A program made the translations under genes and the position numbers. Shown piece after piece: positions 1 to 7,494 of a stretch of DNA of 64,000 nt. Origin of the DNA: Treponema sp. C6A8. Lineage in GTDB: Bacteria > Spirochaetota > Spirochaetia > Treponematales > Treponemataceae. The first letter of the stretch is position 1. Each line of letters opens with the position of its first letter. The notes below the pieces were generated by a model. It had not been told where the DNA came from. It searched no databases and saw nothing but the letters and a program-made list of their open reading frames with translations. The DNA lies in contig NZ_JHVB01000013.1 of the NCBI RefSeq assembly GCF_000619925.1, forward strand, positions 1-64,000. The letters are read 5' to 3'.

Positions 1-282
1 AACTGTGGAAGGGGATATGTGATATTTCATGCTAAGGGAATTTATTGAGGCTTTTTTTCTTATTTCTGCCTTAACCTTTTCCTTGAAGGCTGTTTCGTAT
101 TTCGAATGAGAACTTCTGGTTTTCAGACCTGCCTCTCCGTGATATTGGTAAAGTTTTACCCAATCCAAAATTACTGAGGAATGAATACCCATCCTTTCTG
201 CTATTACATGTAGTTCTTCATCATGTTTTAAATACATCTGAACTACAGATAATTTGAAATTTACATCGAATTTTCTTTGCAT
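1..282 (-). mobile_element. IS3-family (IS150-like) transposase OrfA, N-terminal part, runs off the window
   Basis: The minus strand is open for 94 codons from an ATG at 282 to the window edge without a stop. The protein starts MQRKFDVNFKLSVVQMY and continues with a helix-turn-helix region (EELHVIAERMGIHSSVILDW), then a basic stretch. This is the layout of the DNA-binding OrfA of IS150-type elements, where OrfB carries the DDE integrase by frameshift. A GGAGG-like site precedes the ATG, and an IS-like terminus lies just upstream at 296-320. The rest of the element is outside the window, so whether it is intact is unknown. The family call rests on remembered motifs. Confidence 0.75.
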
Positions 283-295
283 TTTTCCTCCAAAA

Positions 296-320
296 GTGTC
301 CAACTTTTGGGGTTCAGTTC
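296..320 (-). repeat. Probable terminal inverted repeat of the IS150-like element
   Basis: Read on the minus strand this is a GAACTGAACCCC block followed by AAAAGTTGGACAC, close to remembered IS150-group ends (TG...CCCC...AAGTTGGACA). It lies 14 bp upstream of the transposase start, as expected for the left end. The partner repeat is off the window, so the exact boundary and any target duplication cannot be seen. Confidence 0.6.
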
Positions 321-328
321 AAAGCGCC

Positions 329-426
329 GACCGCCTTGGCGGTCACACCCTTATGCAAGTTTCTTTAGAAACTTGTGTTTCCGCTGCTTGAACTGAAAAC
401 TGTAGATTGTTTTGCAGGCGGAAACA
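329..426 (+). repeat. Structured intergenic element: small hairpin plus two-stem module
   Basis: Between the IS end and the TetR gene there are nested palindromes: GACCGCC-TT-GGCGGTC (329-344), CAAGTTTCT-TT-AGAAACTTG (356-375), and one base later an outer stem TGTTTCCGC/GCGGAAACA (376-384/418-426) with CTGC/GCAG and AAAAC/GTTTT inside. The hairpin-plus-long-stem layout recurs at 2437-2514, 22849-22921, 23002-23074 and 62559-62635 with different stem sequences. No coding potential is seen. Confidence 0.55.
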
Positions 427-451
427 GGCACACCATAATAAAAATTTCCTT

Positions 452-1045
452 TTACACTTCCCAAGATGTAATGGCTAGTTCCATGGCGTCGAGGATTTCC
501 TTGGTGCTGTCTTCGTTGAGGACGGCGAGGCGGAAAATGGCGGCTTCGGTGAGGCCGTAGATGAGTTCGTTCATGTTTTTTACGATGAGGCGTTTGAACT
601 CGCCGGCGCGGATTCCGCGGATGATGATAGTGCTCATGAGGTGGCGGAGTTTGATTACGCGGCGGCGGACTCGCTCGTTTGGATCCTGGCCGGATTTTTT
701 GAGCTGAATCAGGTAGCTTAAGAGGACGCTGAAAAGCTTTTTATTTTCGGTGCAGGACTTGATGATTTCGTGCAAAATCTGAATGAGGGCCTCTTTTGCT
801 GTAAGTCTGGTGTTTCCGGCTATGTCTAAAAGGGTTACTTCCAGGCCGGAAAGCAGCTCTTTTATGCTGCCCAAAAAGATTTCGTGTTTGTTTTTAAAAT
901 AAATGTAGAGGGTGGTGCGGGTGATTCCGCAGCGGTCGGCGATTTTCTGGAAGGTTGCGTCTTCATATCCTTCGTCAATAAATACGTCGAGAGATTTCTG
1001 AAGGATTTCATGTTTTCTTTTGTCATGTTCAACAACAATTGCCAT
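452..1045 (-). CDS. TetR/AcrR-family transcriptional regulator
   Basis: A 197-residue protein with the TetR DNA-binding domain at about residues 10-56 (FIDEGYEDATFQKIADRCGI, then TRTTLYIYFKNKHEIF), including the helix-turn-helix and the typical Y-F-K-NK turn. The remainder is a helical ligand-binding domain without recognisable specificity. It starts 11 bp after the stop of the rRNA methyltransferase gene on the same strand, so the two are probably co-transcribed. No drug pump lies next to it; its targets are unknown. It is immediately downstream of the IS-bordered repeat region. Confidence 0.9.
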   Translation of the reverse strand: MAIVVEHDKRKHEILQKSLDVFIDEGYEDATFQKIADRCGITRTTLYIYFKNKHEIFLGSIKELLSGLEVTLLDIAGNTRLTAKEALIQILHEIIKSCTENKKLFSVLLSYLIQLKKSGQDPNERVRRRVIKLRHLMSTIIIRGIRAGEFKRLIVKNMNELIYGLTEAAIFRLAVLNEDSTKEILDAMELAITSWEV

Positions 1046-1056
1046 ATTTATCCTCT

Positions 1057-2292
1057 TTAGAATTGTTCTGCCTTATGTTTGTGAGGCACGAATTTTTCGG
1101 TTTTAGCAGGCTTCTGCGCTTTTGGTTCGGCCTGGGCGCGGTTGTAAATGTAAAAATATGTGTCCAGGTTTCCGGCCTTAAAGTTTTTGATTTTGTTTGC
1201 GTTGTGGGCAAAATCGTCCTGGAAGGTGTCGCAGGATGTGATTACGCCTAAATCCCAGCCGGGGAAATCTTTCCAGAGGCTGTCCATATTGCCGTAAAGC
1301 TCTTTTACTTCTTCAAGCTCGCCAAGGCGTTCACCGTAAGGCGGGTTACAAAGAAGAAGACCTGAATCGTATGGAGCGGAAAGGTCTGCAAAATCTGCCT
1401 GAACAAAGTCAGGGCGGATGATGTGTTTGCTTATTCCGATTGATTTGAGGGCTCGTCCTGCCATTACGCAGGCGTGTTCTGCATTCTGCTTTGAGCGTTC
1501 AATTGCACGGGCGTCGATGTCGCTTCCTGTAATGCGGACTTCTACGTCTGTGCGGATGTTTGCAGCTTCCTGAGCGCGGATTTCTTCTGCACGTTCTGCA
1601 TTAAAAATAGGAAGATTTTCCAGTGCAAAACGGCGGCCAAGTCCTGGTGCCACGTTGAAGGCATACAATGTTGCTTCAATAGCGATTGTTCCCGAACCGC
1701 AGAATGGGTCGTGAAGAGGAGTCTTACGGCGCCACATCATTTCCTGAAGAAGAACGGCTGCTGTAGTTTCGCGTAATGGTGCAATGCCGCCGTCTGTGCG
1801 GTATCCGCGTTTATGAAGCGGAAGACCAGACAAATCAAGAAGAATGTAAACCTGATTGTCATCGACGTAAACGCGGATGTCTGATTCTTCACCGGTTTCG
1901 GGCAGAGTCTGCATGTGCCATACGTCACCTAATTTTGCATAGATTGCCTTGTGAACCATTCCCTGAATGCTGTTCTGAGAATTGAGTTTGCTTTTGTAAA
2001 CACGAACTTTATCTACTACAATGCGGGAATCTTTTTTCAAGAAATCCTGCCAGTTTACGGCATAGGCGCCGTCATATAAATCATCAAAACCAAAGGCCTT
2101 GTATTGAGCAAGCTGGAGATAAAGTCTGTCGGCAGTGCGGAGGCAGAGGTTTGCGCGGAAGAGGGCGTCATCATCACCTTCAAAAGTAACACGGCCCGGT
2201 GCGTTTGAAATGAGTTTATAACCTAAATGTTTAATTTCGTTGCCTAAAATCTTTTCTGCACCGACTGCGCATAATGCGACTAATGTATTCAT
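1057..2292 (-). CDS. THUMP-domain class I rRNA N2-guanine methyltransferase (RlmL/YpsC type)
   Basis: The 411-residue protein has an N-terminal ferredoxin-like/THUMP region (about 1-160) and a Rossmann methyltransferase domain. Visible motifs are HDPFCGSGTIAIEA near residue 196 (SAM binding) and LLCNPPYGERLG near 320 (the NPPY catalytic motif of N2-guanine/N6-adenine methyltransferases). It matches the single-domain relatives of the N-terminal half of E. coli RlmL, which modifies G2445 of 23S rRNA. The C-terminal tail is basic (KAQKPAKTEKF). A TTGACA box lies just upstream of the ATG. It leads a two-gene unit with the TetR gene. Confidence 0.88.
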   Translation of the reverse strand: MNTLVALCAVGAEKILGNEIKHLGYKLISNAPGRVTFEGDDDALFRANLCLRTADRLYLQLAQYKAFGFDDLYDGAYAVNWQDFLKKDSRIVVDKVRVYKSKLNSQNSIQGMVHKAIYAKLGDVWHMQTLPETGEESDIRVYVDDNQVYILLDLSGLPLHKRGYRTDGGIAPLRETTAAVLLQEMMWRRKTPLHDPFCGSGTIAIEATLYAFNVAPGLGRRFALENLPIFNAERAEEIRAQEAANIRTDVEVRITGSDIDARAIERSKQNAEHACVMAGRALKSIGISKHIIRPDFVQADFADLSAPYDSGLLLCNPPYGERLGELEEVKELYGNMDSLWKDFPGWDLGVITSCDTFQDDFAHNANKIKNFKAGNLDTYFYIYNRAQAEPKAQKPAKTEKFVPHKHKAEQF

Positions 2293-2296
2293 GACT

Positions 2297-2326
2297 TTAT
2301 TTTGACAAAAAACATGGGTTTTGTCA
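2297..2326 (-). promoter_or_regulatory. Likely promoter of the methyltransferase-TetR unit, inside an inverted repeat
   Basis: On the minus strand TTGACA is followed after 17 nt by CAAAAT, a few bases before the ATG at 2292. The two hexamers lie in the arms of an inverted repeat (TTTGACAAAA and TTTTGTCAAA), so the same palindrome could be bound by a regulator, possibly the co-transcribed TetR protein. The -10 is poor, and the regulatory role is inference. Confidence 0.4.
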
Positions 2327-2418
2327 AACTCCGTCTATCGGGGCGTTGCGGGGTGTCCCCGCAGGGTGGGTAGCGAACAACAAAGTGTGAGCGTAGGGCG
2401 GGGCTCCGCCCTCCTTTA
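2326..2418 (-). repeat. GC-rich intergenic repeat, copy A
   Basis: A C/G-dense stretch unlike its AT-rich surroundings. On the minus strand it has GGAGGGCGGAGCCCCGCCCT, then GCTACCCACCCTGCGGGG, then CCCGCAACGCCCCG. The same ordered blocks occur at 8918-9019, 18869-18970, 29851-29937 and 42668-42763. It contains short hairpins (GGGCGGAGCCCCGCCC; GCGGGGTGTCCCCGC). No ORF is convincing. With the two-stem element at 2437-2514 it fills most of the 301 bp between the methyltransferase gene and glpK. Confidence 0.7.
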
Positions 2419-2436
2419 AAAAAAGTACAAAAACTA

Positions 2437-2514
2437 GCATGGTCGTAATGTATACTTCCAACTTTCGAATGCAGTGAACCATGCATGCGACTTTTGCTTA
2501 CGCAAAACTCGTAT
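2437..2514 (-). repeat. Two-stem structured element (minus orientation)
   Basis: On the plus strand an outer stem GCATGGT/ACCATGC (2437-2443/2478-2484) is followed by a hairpin CGACTTTTGC-TTAC-GCAAAACTCG (2488-2511, one mismatch, extended by flanking pairs to 2514). Read on the minus strand this is hairpin then long stem, the same order as the elements at 356, 22849, 23002 and 62559. Confidence 0.45.
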
Positions 2515-2524
2515 AGGATTTTTC

Positions 2525-2553
2525 TTGCAATTAGTGATAGTTATGCTATCATT
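2525..2553 (+). promoter_or_regulatory. glpK promoter with TGATAG-N5-CTATCA operator-like palindrome
   Basis: TTGCAA (2525-2530) and TATCAT (2547-2552) are separated by 16 nt. The spacer holds the palindrome TGATAGTTATGCTATCA (2535-2551). The same 17-bp palindrome, with a different centre, lies upstream of galT at 13869-13885. Its overlap with the -10 is what a repressor operator would show. The binding protein is not known from this window. Confidence 0.55.
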
Positions 2554-2593
2554 AAAATATAAATACTATCGGAGAAATAGTAGAGGAAATTAC

Positions 2594-4084
2594 ATGGCAA
2601 AAAAGTATGTAATTGCGCTGGATCAGGGAACGACTTCTTCCAGAGCGATTGTTTATGACCAGAATGCTCATCCGGTTGGCTCAAAGCAGCGGGAATTTAC
2701 CCAATATTATCCGCAGCCGGGTTGGGTAGAGCACGATGCCGAGGAGCTTTTTAAATGTCAGCTCAAGGTTCTGGAAAGCGTTATCATTGATAATGACATT
2801 AAATTCGATGAAATTGCGGCAATAGGAATTACAAATCAGCGTGAAACGGTTGTAATCTGGGATAAGGTTACTGGAAAACCGGTTTATAACGCTATTGTCT
2901 GGCAGTGCCGCCGTACTGCTGATATCTGCGAAAAGCTTTCTAAAGACGGTTATGATGAAATTATCAAGGAAAAAACCGGTCTTTTGATTGATGCTTATTT
3001 CAGCGGAACAAAAATCAAATGGATTCTGGATAATGTTCCCGGCGTGCGCGAGCGTGCTGAAAAGGGAGAACTTCTTGCGGGTACAATTGATACCTGGCTT
3101 ATCTGGAAGCTTTCTGGTGGAAAGGCTCATGTTACTGACGTTACAAATGCCTGCCGAACCATGCTTTTCAATATTTATGAATGCGAATGGGATGAGGAAC
3201 TTTTGCGTCTTTTGAACATTCCGCGCTGCATTTTGCCTCAGGTTTGCGATTCAAGCAAGATTTACTGCGAAACTGATAAGGAAGTTTGCGGAATGAGTGT
3301 TCCGATTGCTTCTGCAGTTGGTGACCAGCAGGCGGCCTTGTTTGGTCAGGGCTGCTTCAAAAAAGGCGATGCAAAAAATACTTACGGAACCGGCTGTTTT
3401 ATGCTGATGAATACCGGTGACAAGCCTGTTGTCAGCAAAAATCTTCTTACTACAATTGCCCTTGGAATGAACGGCAAGGTGGAATATGCGCTTGAAGGAA
3501 GCGTTTTTATTGGCGGAGCTGTAATCAAGTGGCTTCGTGATGAACTTGAGCTTATCTCAACTGCGCCGGAAATTGACCGCCTGGCAGAAAGTGTTCCGGA
3601 TTCAAACGGGGCTTACCTTGTTCCGGCCTTTGTTGGTCTGGGAACTCCTTACTGGGATATGTATGCCCGCGGAACTATTGTTGGTCTTACCCGCGGTGTA
3701 AAAAAGGCTCATATCTGTCGTGCCGCCCTTGAAGGAATTGCCTACGAAGTCCGTGATGTTCTTGATGAAATGGTAAGAGACTCGGGAACTGCCATAAATA
3801 CCCTGAATGTTGACGGTGGCGCCTGCGTAAGTAACGTGATGATGCAGTTCCAGGCTGATATTCTGAATACAAAGGTTTGTCGCCCTAAGAATGTTGAAAC
3901 TACAGCTCTGGGTGCCGCCTACCTGGCAGGACTTGCCGTTGGTTTCTGGAAGAGCAAGGATGAAATTTTACAGCGCCGTGAAACTGACAGGGTTTTTGAG
4001 CCGGAAATGAAAGATGAACGAAGAACTGAACTTTACGGCGGCTGGAAAAAGGCTGTAGAGCGGGCTAAAAAGTGGAGTGAATAG
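2594..4084 (+). CDS. glpK: Glycerol kinase
   Basis: Phosphorylates glycerol to sn-glycerol 3-phosphate with ATP. The 496-residue protein has the FGGY-kinase phosphate-binding N-terminus ([18 protein letters not shown]), the region [13 protein letters not shown], the substrate loop [10 protein letters not shown], and C-terminal nucleotide-binding glycines ([19 protein letters not shown]). The start is set at the ATG at 2594, preceded by AGAGGAAAT; upstream in-frame GTG codons lie in the promoter. It heads an operon with two flavoproteins and a DUF1667 protein, with a 9-bp gap to the next gene. No glycerol facilitator gene is seen nearby. Confidence 0.97.
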   Translation: MAKKYVIALDQGTTSSRAIVYDQNAHPVGSKQREFTQYYPQPGWVEHDAEELFKCQLKVLESVIIDNDIKFDEIAAIGITNQRETVVIWDKVTGKPVYNAIVWQCRRTADICEKLSKDGYDEIIKEKTGLLIDAYFSGTKIKWILDNVPGVRERAEKGELLAGTIDTWLIWKLSGGKAHVTDVTNACRTMLFNIYECEWDEELLRLLNIPRCILPQVCDSSKIYCETDKEVCGMSVPIASAVGDQQAALFGQGCFKKGDAKNTYGTGCFMLMNTGDKPVVSKNLLTTIALGMNGKVEYALEGSVFIGGAVIKWLRDELELISTAPEIDRLAESVPDSNGAYLVPAFVGLGTPYWDMYARGTIVGLTRGVKKAHICRAALEGIAYEVRDVLDEMVRDSGTAINTLNVDGGACVSNVMMQFQADILNTKVCRPKNVETTALGAAYLAGLAVGFWKSKDEILQRRETDRVFEPEMKDERRTELYGGWKKAVERAKKWSE

Positions 4085-4093
4085 GAGAAATAT

Positions 4094-5557
4094 ATGACTT
4101 ATGATGTTGCGATAATCGGTGCGGGAATTGTTGGTTCCTGCATTGCACGAGAACTTTCAAAATATAAACTTGCTGTGTGCATGGTAGAAAAAGCGGATGA
4201 TGTTTCCTGCGGAACTTCAAAGGCAAACTCTGGAATTGTTCATGCGGGCTACGACCCGATTCCGGGAAGCCTGATGGCAAAATTAAATGTAGAAGGCACT
4301 GCCATGTACAAAAAGCTTTCGCAGGAACTTCATTTTGATTATAAAAATATAGGTTCGCTGGTGGTTGGTTTTTCTGATGCCGATATGGAACACATCAAAA
4401 AGCTTTATGATCGTGGAATTGCAAACGGTGTTCCTGGAATGAAGATTATTAATCAGGAAGAGCTTCGTAAGCTTGAGCCTAATATTTCTGAGGAAGCTGT
4501 GGGTGCCCTTCTTGCAGAATCAGCCGGCATTACAAGCCCTTATCAGGCGACCTGGGCGGTGGCAGAAAATGCTGTTCAGAACGGAGTAAAACTCTTTTTG
4601 GAAAATGAAGTTCATGAAATCGTGCCTCCTGAAACCCGAGACGGCTACTGGACAATTAAAACCGGTCAGATGGATGTTGTATGCCGCTGCGTAATCAATG
4701 TTGCAGGGCTTTTTGCAGACAAAATCAGCGAAATGGCGGGGGCACGAAAGTTTACAATCAAGCCTCGCCGCGGTGAGTACTTCCTCTTGGATAACAAATG
4801 CTCCGACCTTGCTCATCACACACTTTTCCAGTGCCCGGATGAGAAGGGTAAGGGCGTTCTTGTAACTCCTACTGCCGACGGAAACATTCTTGTTGGTCCT
4901 AGCGCAGATGATGATGAAGATAAGACAAATACTGCCACAACCCGCAGCGGACAGGAAATCATCACAGAAAAAGCTGAAAAAACGATTCCAAATATTCCAA
5001 AGAGAAATATCATCAACTCTTTCAGCGGTGTTCGTGCCATTCCTTATGATGAAAATGGAAACGTGATTAAGGACTTTATAATAGAAGAAGATGAAAAGGC
5101 AAAGCGCTTTATCAACGTTGCCGGTATCTGTTCTCCGGGACTTTCTGCCGCTCCTGCAATCGGTCTTTATGTTGCGGGGCTTGTTGAAAAGGCTCTGAAT
5201 GTAAAGTTTGAAAAGAATCCTGACTTTACTGCAATCCGAAAGGGAATTGAATCTTTTAAGCACGCAAGTGACAAAAGAAAAGCTGAATTAATAGAAGAAA
5301 ATCCGCTTTACGGCCGCATTATCTGCCGCTGCGAAATGATTACCGAGGCTGAAATTGTTGCCGCAATTCATTCGCCTGTTGGAGCAAGAGACCTTGACGG
5401 TGTAAAGCGCCGTACAAGAGCCGGTATGGGACGCTGTCAGAGCGGTTTCTGTTCGCCTCGCGTTACAGAAATCATCAGCCGCGAGCTTTCAATTCCGATG
5501 ACATCGGTAACAAAAAACGGCGGATGTTCATACATTTTGAACAGTAAAATCAGGTAG
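4094..5557 (+). CDS. glpA: FAD-dependent glycerol-3-phosphate dehydrogenase, GlpA-like, with C-terminal BFD-type [2Fe-2S] domain
   Basis: Oxidises glycerol 3-phosphate to dihydroxyacetone phosphate. The 487-residue protein opens with a dinucleotide fold (DVAIIGAGIVGSCIARELS) and has the DAO-family core to about residue 370. The C-terminal domain carries IICRCEMITEAEI and GRCQSGFCSPRV, four cysteines in the CxC...CxxxxC pattern of BFD-like iron-sulphur domains. It follows glpK and precedes a second flavoprotein, as in anaerobic glycerol operons of Firmicutes. The product could also act on a related 2-hydroxyacid, but the operon makes glycerol 3-phosphate the best guess. Confidence 0.88.
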   Translation: MTYDVAIIGAGIVGSCIARELSKYKLAVCMVEKADDVSCGTSKANSGIVHAGYDPIPGSLMAKLNVEGTAMYKKLSQELHFDYKNIGSLVVGFSDADMEHIKKLYDRGIANGVPGMKIINQEELRKLEPNISEEAVGALLAESAGITSPYQATWAVAENAVQNGVKLFLENEVHEIVPPETRDGYWTIKTGQMDVVCRCVINVAGLFADKISEMAGARKFTIKPRRGEYFLLDNKCSDLAHHTLFQCPDEKGKGVLVTPTADGNILVGPSADDDEDKTNTATTRSGQEIITEKAEKTIPNIPKRNIINSFSGVRAIPYDENGNVIKDFIIEEDEKAKRFINVAGICSPGLSAAPAIGLYVAGLVEKALNVKFEKNPDFTAIRKGIESFKHASDKRKAELIEENPLYGRIICRCEMITEAEIVAAIHSPVGARDLDGVKRRTRAGMGRCQSGFCSPRVTEIISRELSIPMTSVTKNGGCSYILNSKIR

Positions 5558-5576
5558 ACGGCGGGGGAAGGAAAAT

Positions 5577-6854
5577 ATGACAAATTTGAAATATGACATT
5601 GTAATAGTTGGCGGCGGCCCTGCTGGTATGGCAGCGGCAGTTGCGGCAAAAAAGGCCGGAAGTGACAGCATTCTGATTCTGGAACGCGATACAAGAATCG
5701 GCGGAATCCTGCTTCAGTGTATTCACAACGGATTTGGTCTTCATCATTTTGGTGAAGAGCTAACAGGCCCTGAATATGCAGGCCGCTTCAGCGATGAAGT
5801 TGAAAAACTCGGTATTGAATACAAGACAGACACAATGGTATTGGAAGTAAATGCCAAAAAGCAGGTAACTGCAATCAACACAAAAGACGGCCTTATGATG
5901 ATTCAGGCAAAGGCTGTAATTCTTGCAATGGGCTGTCGTGAACGAACCCGCGGTGCCCTGGTCATTCCGGGAACCCGTCCTGCCGGAATCTTTACCGCCG
6001 GTTCTGCCCAGCGCTTTGTAAACATTGACGGTTATCTGCCTGGTAAAAAGGTTGTAATTCTTGGTTCGGGTGATATTGGTTTGATTATGGCACGCCGTCT
6101 TACTCTGGAAGGTGCAGAAGTAAAATTGATTTGCGAGCTTATGCCTTTTAGTGCCGGACTTCGCCGAAATATCGTTCAGTGTGTTGAAAACTTTAATATT
6201 CCGCTTAAGTTCAGCCACACAATCACAAAGATTCACGGAAAAGAGCGTGTTGAAGGCGTTTCTGTTGCCGCAGTTGATAAAAACCGCCGTCCTATTCCTG
6301 AAACAGAAGAGTTTATTGAATGTGATACCCTTCTTCTTTCGGTTGGTCTTATTCCTGAAAACGAGATTTCAAACGGCTGTGGAATCAGCATTGACTCTAC
6401 AACCTCCGGTCCTGTCGTAAACGAGCATATGCAGACAAGTGTAGAAGGCATTTTTGCCTGCGGAAACACTGTTCACGTTCACGACCTTGTAGACTTTGTA
6501 ACTGCAGAAAGTATTCGTGCCGGTGAGAATGCCGCCAAATACGTTCAGGGGGCAAAAGCTAAAAATCCTAAAAATGTTGTTCTTCGTCCTGGAAACCGTG
6601 TTCGCTATACAGTTCCTCAGCACATTGAATCTACAGAATCTGAAACTCCGATTTCAATAATGTTCCGTCCTACCGACGTTTACCGCAATGTTCAGATTGT
6701 TGCCTACTCGAATAACGAGCGCATCAAGGCAATGAAAAAGAAGATTGTCCGCCCGGGCGAAATGCAGGTGCTTGAACTTAATCCCGAGCAGCTGGCAAAG
6801 GTGCATGATAACTTAACTGTATCAATCGAAATCCCAGAGGAGGATATGGACTAA
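5577..6854 (+). CDS. FAD/NAD(P)-dependent oxidoreductase, partner of the GlpA-like dehydrogenase
   Basis: A 425-residue pyridine-nucleotide-disulphide-oxidoreductase-like flavoprotein. The N-terminus has YDIVIVGGGPAGMAAAVAAK (FAD site); a second dinucleotide motif VVILGSGDIGLIMARRL lies at about 160-176, and GIFACGNTVHVHDLVD near 290 is the usual FAD-closing motif. The cysteine in GILLQCIHNGFG (about residue 46) may be functional. It overlaps the following DUF1667 gene at its stop. The glpK-glpA-FAD-DUF1667 order implies a membrane-associated or electron-transferring complex for anaerobic glycerol 3-phosphate oxidation, analogous in role to GlpABC. Confidence 0.85.
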   Translation: MTNLKYDIVIVGGGPAGMAAAVAAKKAGSDSILILERDTRIGGILLQCIHNGFGLHHFGEELTGPEYAGRFSDEVEKLGIEYKTDTMVLEVNAKKQVTAINTKDGLMMIQAKAVILAMGCRERTRGALVIPGTRPAGIFTAGSAQRFVNIDGYLPGKKVVILGSGDIGLIMARRLTLEGAEVKLICELMPFSAGLRRNIVQCVENFNIPLKFSHTITKIHGKERVEGVSVAAVDKNRRPIPETEEFIECDTLLLSVGLIPENEISNGCGISIDSTTSGPVVNEHMQTSVEGIFACGNTVHVHDLVDFVTAESIRAGENAAKYVQGAKAKNPKNVVLRPGNRVRYTVPQHIESTESETPISIMFRPTDVYRNVQIVAYSNNERIKAMKKKIVRPGEMQVLELNPEQLAKVHDNLTVSIEIPEEDMD

Positions 6855-7240
6855 TGAGCGAGAAAAAAACTTTCCCAATGACATGTATAATCTGCCCTAT
6901 GGGCTGCACAATGGAAGTTACCACCGAAGGCGAGGGCGCAAACCGCCGCGTAGTCAGCGTAACCGACAACGGCTGTAAGCGTGGCCCTGAATACGTTGAA
7001 AAAGAACTTTTGAATCCGACACGAACTCTTACTACAACAATCACTGTTCAGAATGGTGATTTGACTGTAGTACCTGTTAAAACTGCCGGCGAAGTTCCAA
7101 AGAAAATGCTTTTGCAGTGTATGGAAGTTATCCGCCGTGCCACAGTAAAAGCACCAGTTAAAACTGGTGATGTGCTCTTACACGACATTTTAGGAACCGG
7201 TGTAAACGTGGTATCTTGCGCTAGGGTAAATAAACGCTAA
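6854..7240 (+). CDS. DUF1667 protein, cysteine-rich subunit of the glycerol-oxidation operon
   Basis: A 128-residue soluble protein with TCIICPMGCTMEV near its start (CxxCxxxC) and a later DNGCKRGPEYVEKELLNPTR, the pattern of DUF1667. The cysteines could bind a metal or an iron-sulphur cluster, but this is inference. It starts on the last base of the upstream FAD gene, so translation is coupled. In other bacteria the family follows the GlpA-like and FAD genes, so a role in the same electron-transfer complex is likely; its reaction is not established. It is the last gene before a structured element at 7278-7395. Confidence 0.85.
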   Translation: MSEKKTFPMTCIICPMGCTMEVTTEGEGANRRVVSVTDNGCKRGPEYVEKELLNPTRTLTTTITVQNGDLTVVPVKTAGEVPKKMLLQCMEVIRRATVKAPVKTGDVLLHDILGTGVNVVSCARVNKR

Positions 7241-7277
7241 CAAATGTATTAATTTAACTAAATCTCGGCTCCCGGTC

Positions 7278-7395
7278 GTGCAGTAAGGTGCAAAACCGCG
7301 CGATATCGCGCTACATGCTGGTTGTGGTAGAGAAACTTTAAAATTGGCCGCTTTCGCGGCCGTCACAACCAGAATGTTTTTGCCCCTTACTGCAC
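7278..7395 (+). ncRNA. Highly structured intergenic element with nested long stems
   Basis: An 18-bp outer stem with one mismatch (7278-7295 with 7378-7395; GTGCAGTAAGG/CCTTACTGCAC then GCAAAA/TTTTGC) encloses a 14-bp palindrome GCGCGATATCGCGC (7298-7311). It also encloses a second long stem (ACAT then CTGGTTGTG, 7313-7326, with CACAACCAG then ATGT, 7364-7377) capped by GGCCGC-TTTC-GCGGCC (7346-7361). Together they make a closed three-way junction. It lies between the glycerol operon and purB, both plus strand. It could be an RNA, a MITE-like element or an attenuator. I recognise no known RNA family. Confidence 0.5.
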
Positions 7396-7482
7396 TACCT
7401 CGCGCCAATTCAATTAATATTTATAATGCATTTACCCATTACTAAATTTCTTTAGTATATTTAAAATCTTTCCCAATTCTGC

Positions 7483-7488
7483 TATATT
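7483..7488 (+). promoter_or_regulatory. -10 element placing purB transcription start at its ATG
   Basis: TATATT ends 6 nt before the purB ATG at 7495, and no Shine-Dalgarno lies between. The same spacing is seen before at least five other genes in the window, so purB is a candidate leaderless message. Confidence 0.5.
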
Positions 7489-7494
7489 TTCCAC

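Noticed and set aside
7396..7494. Purine riboswitch upstream of purB
   Set aside because: The conserved core of purine riboswitches is absent, and the predicted start of transcription is at the ATG.
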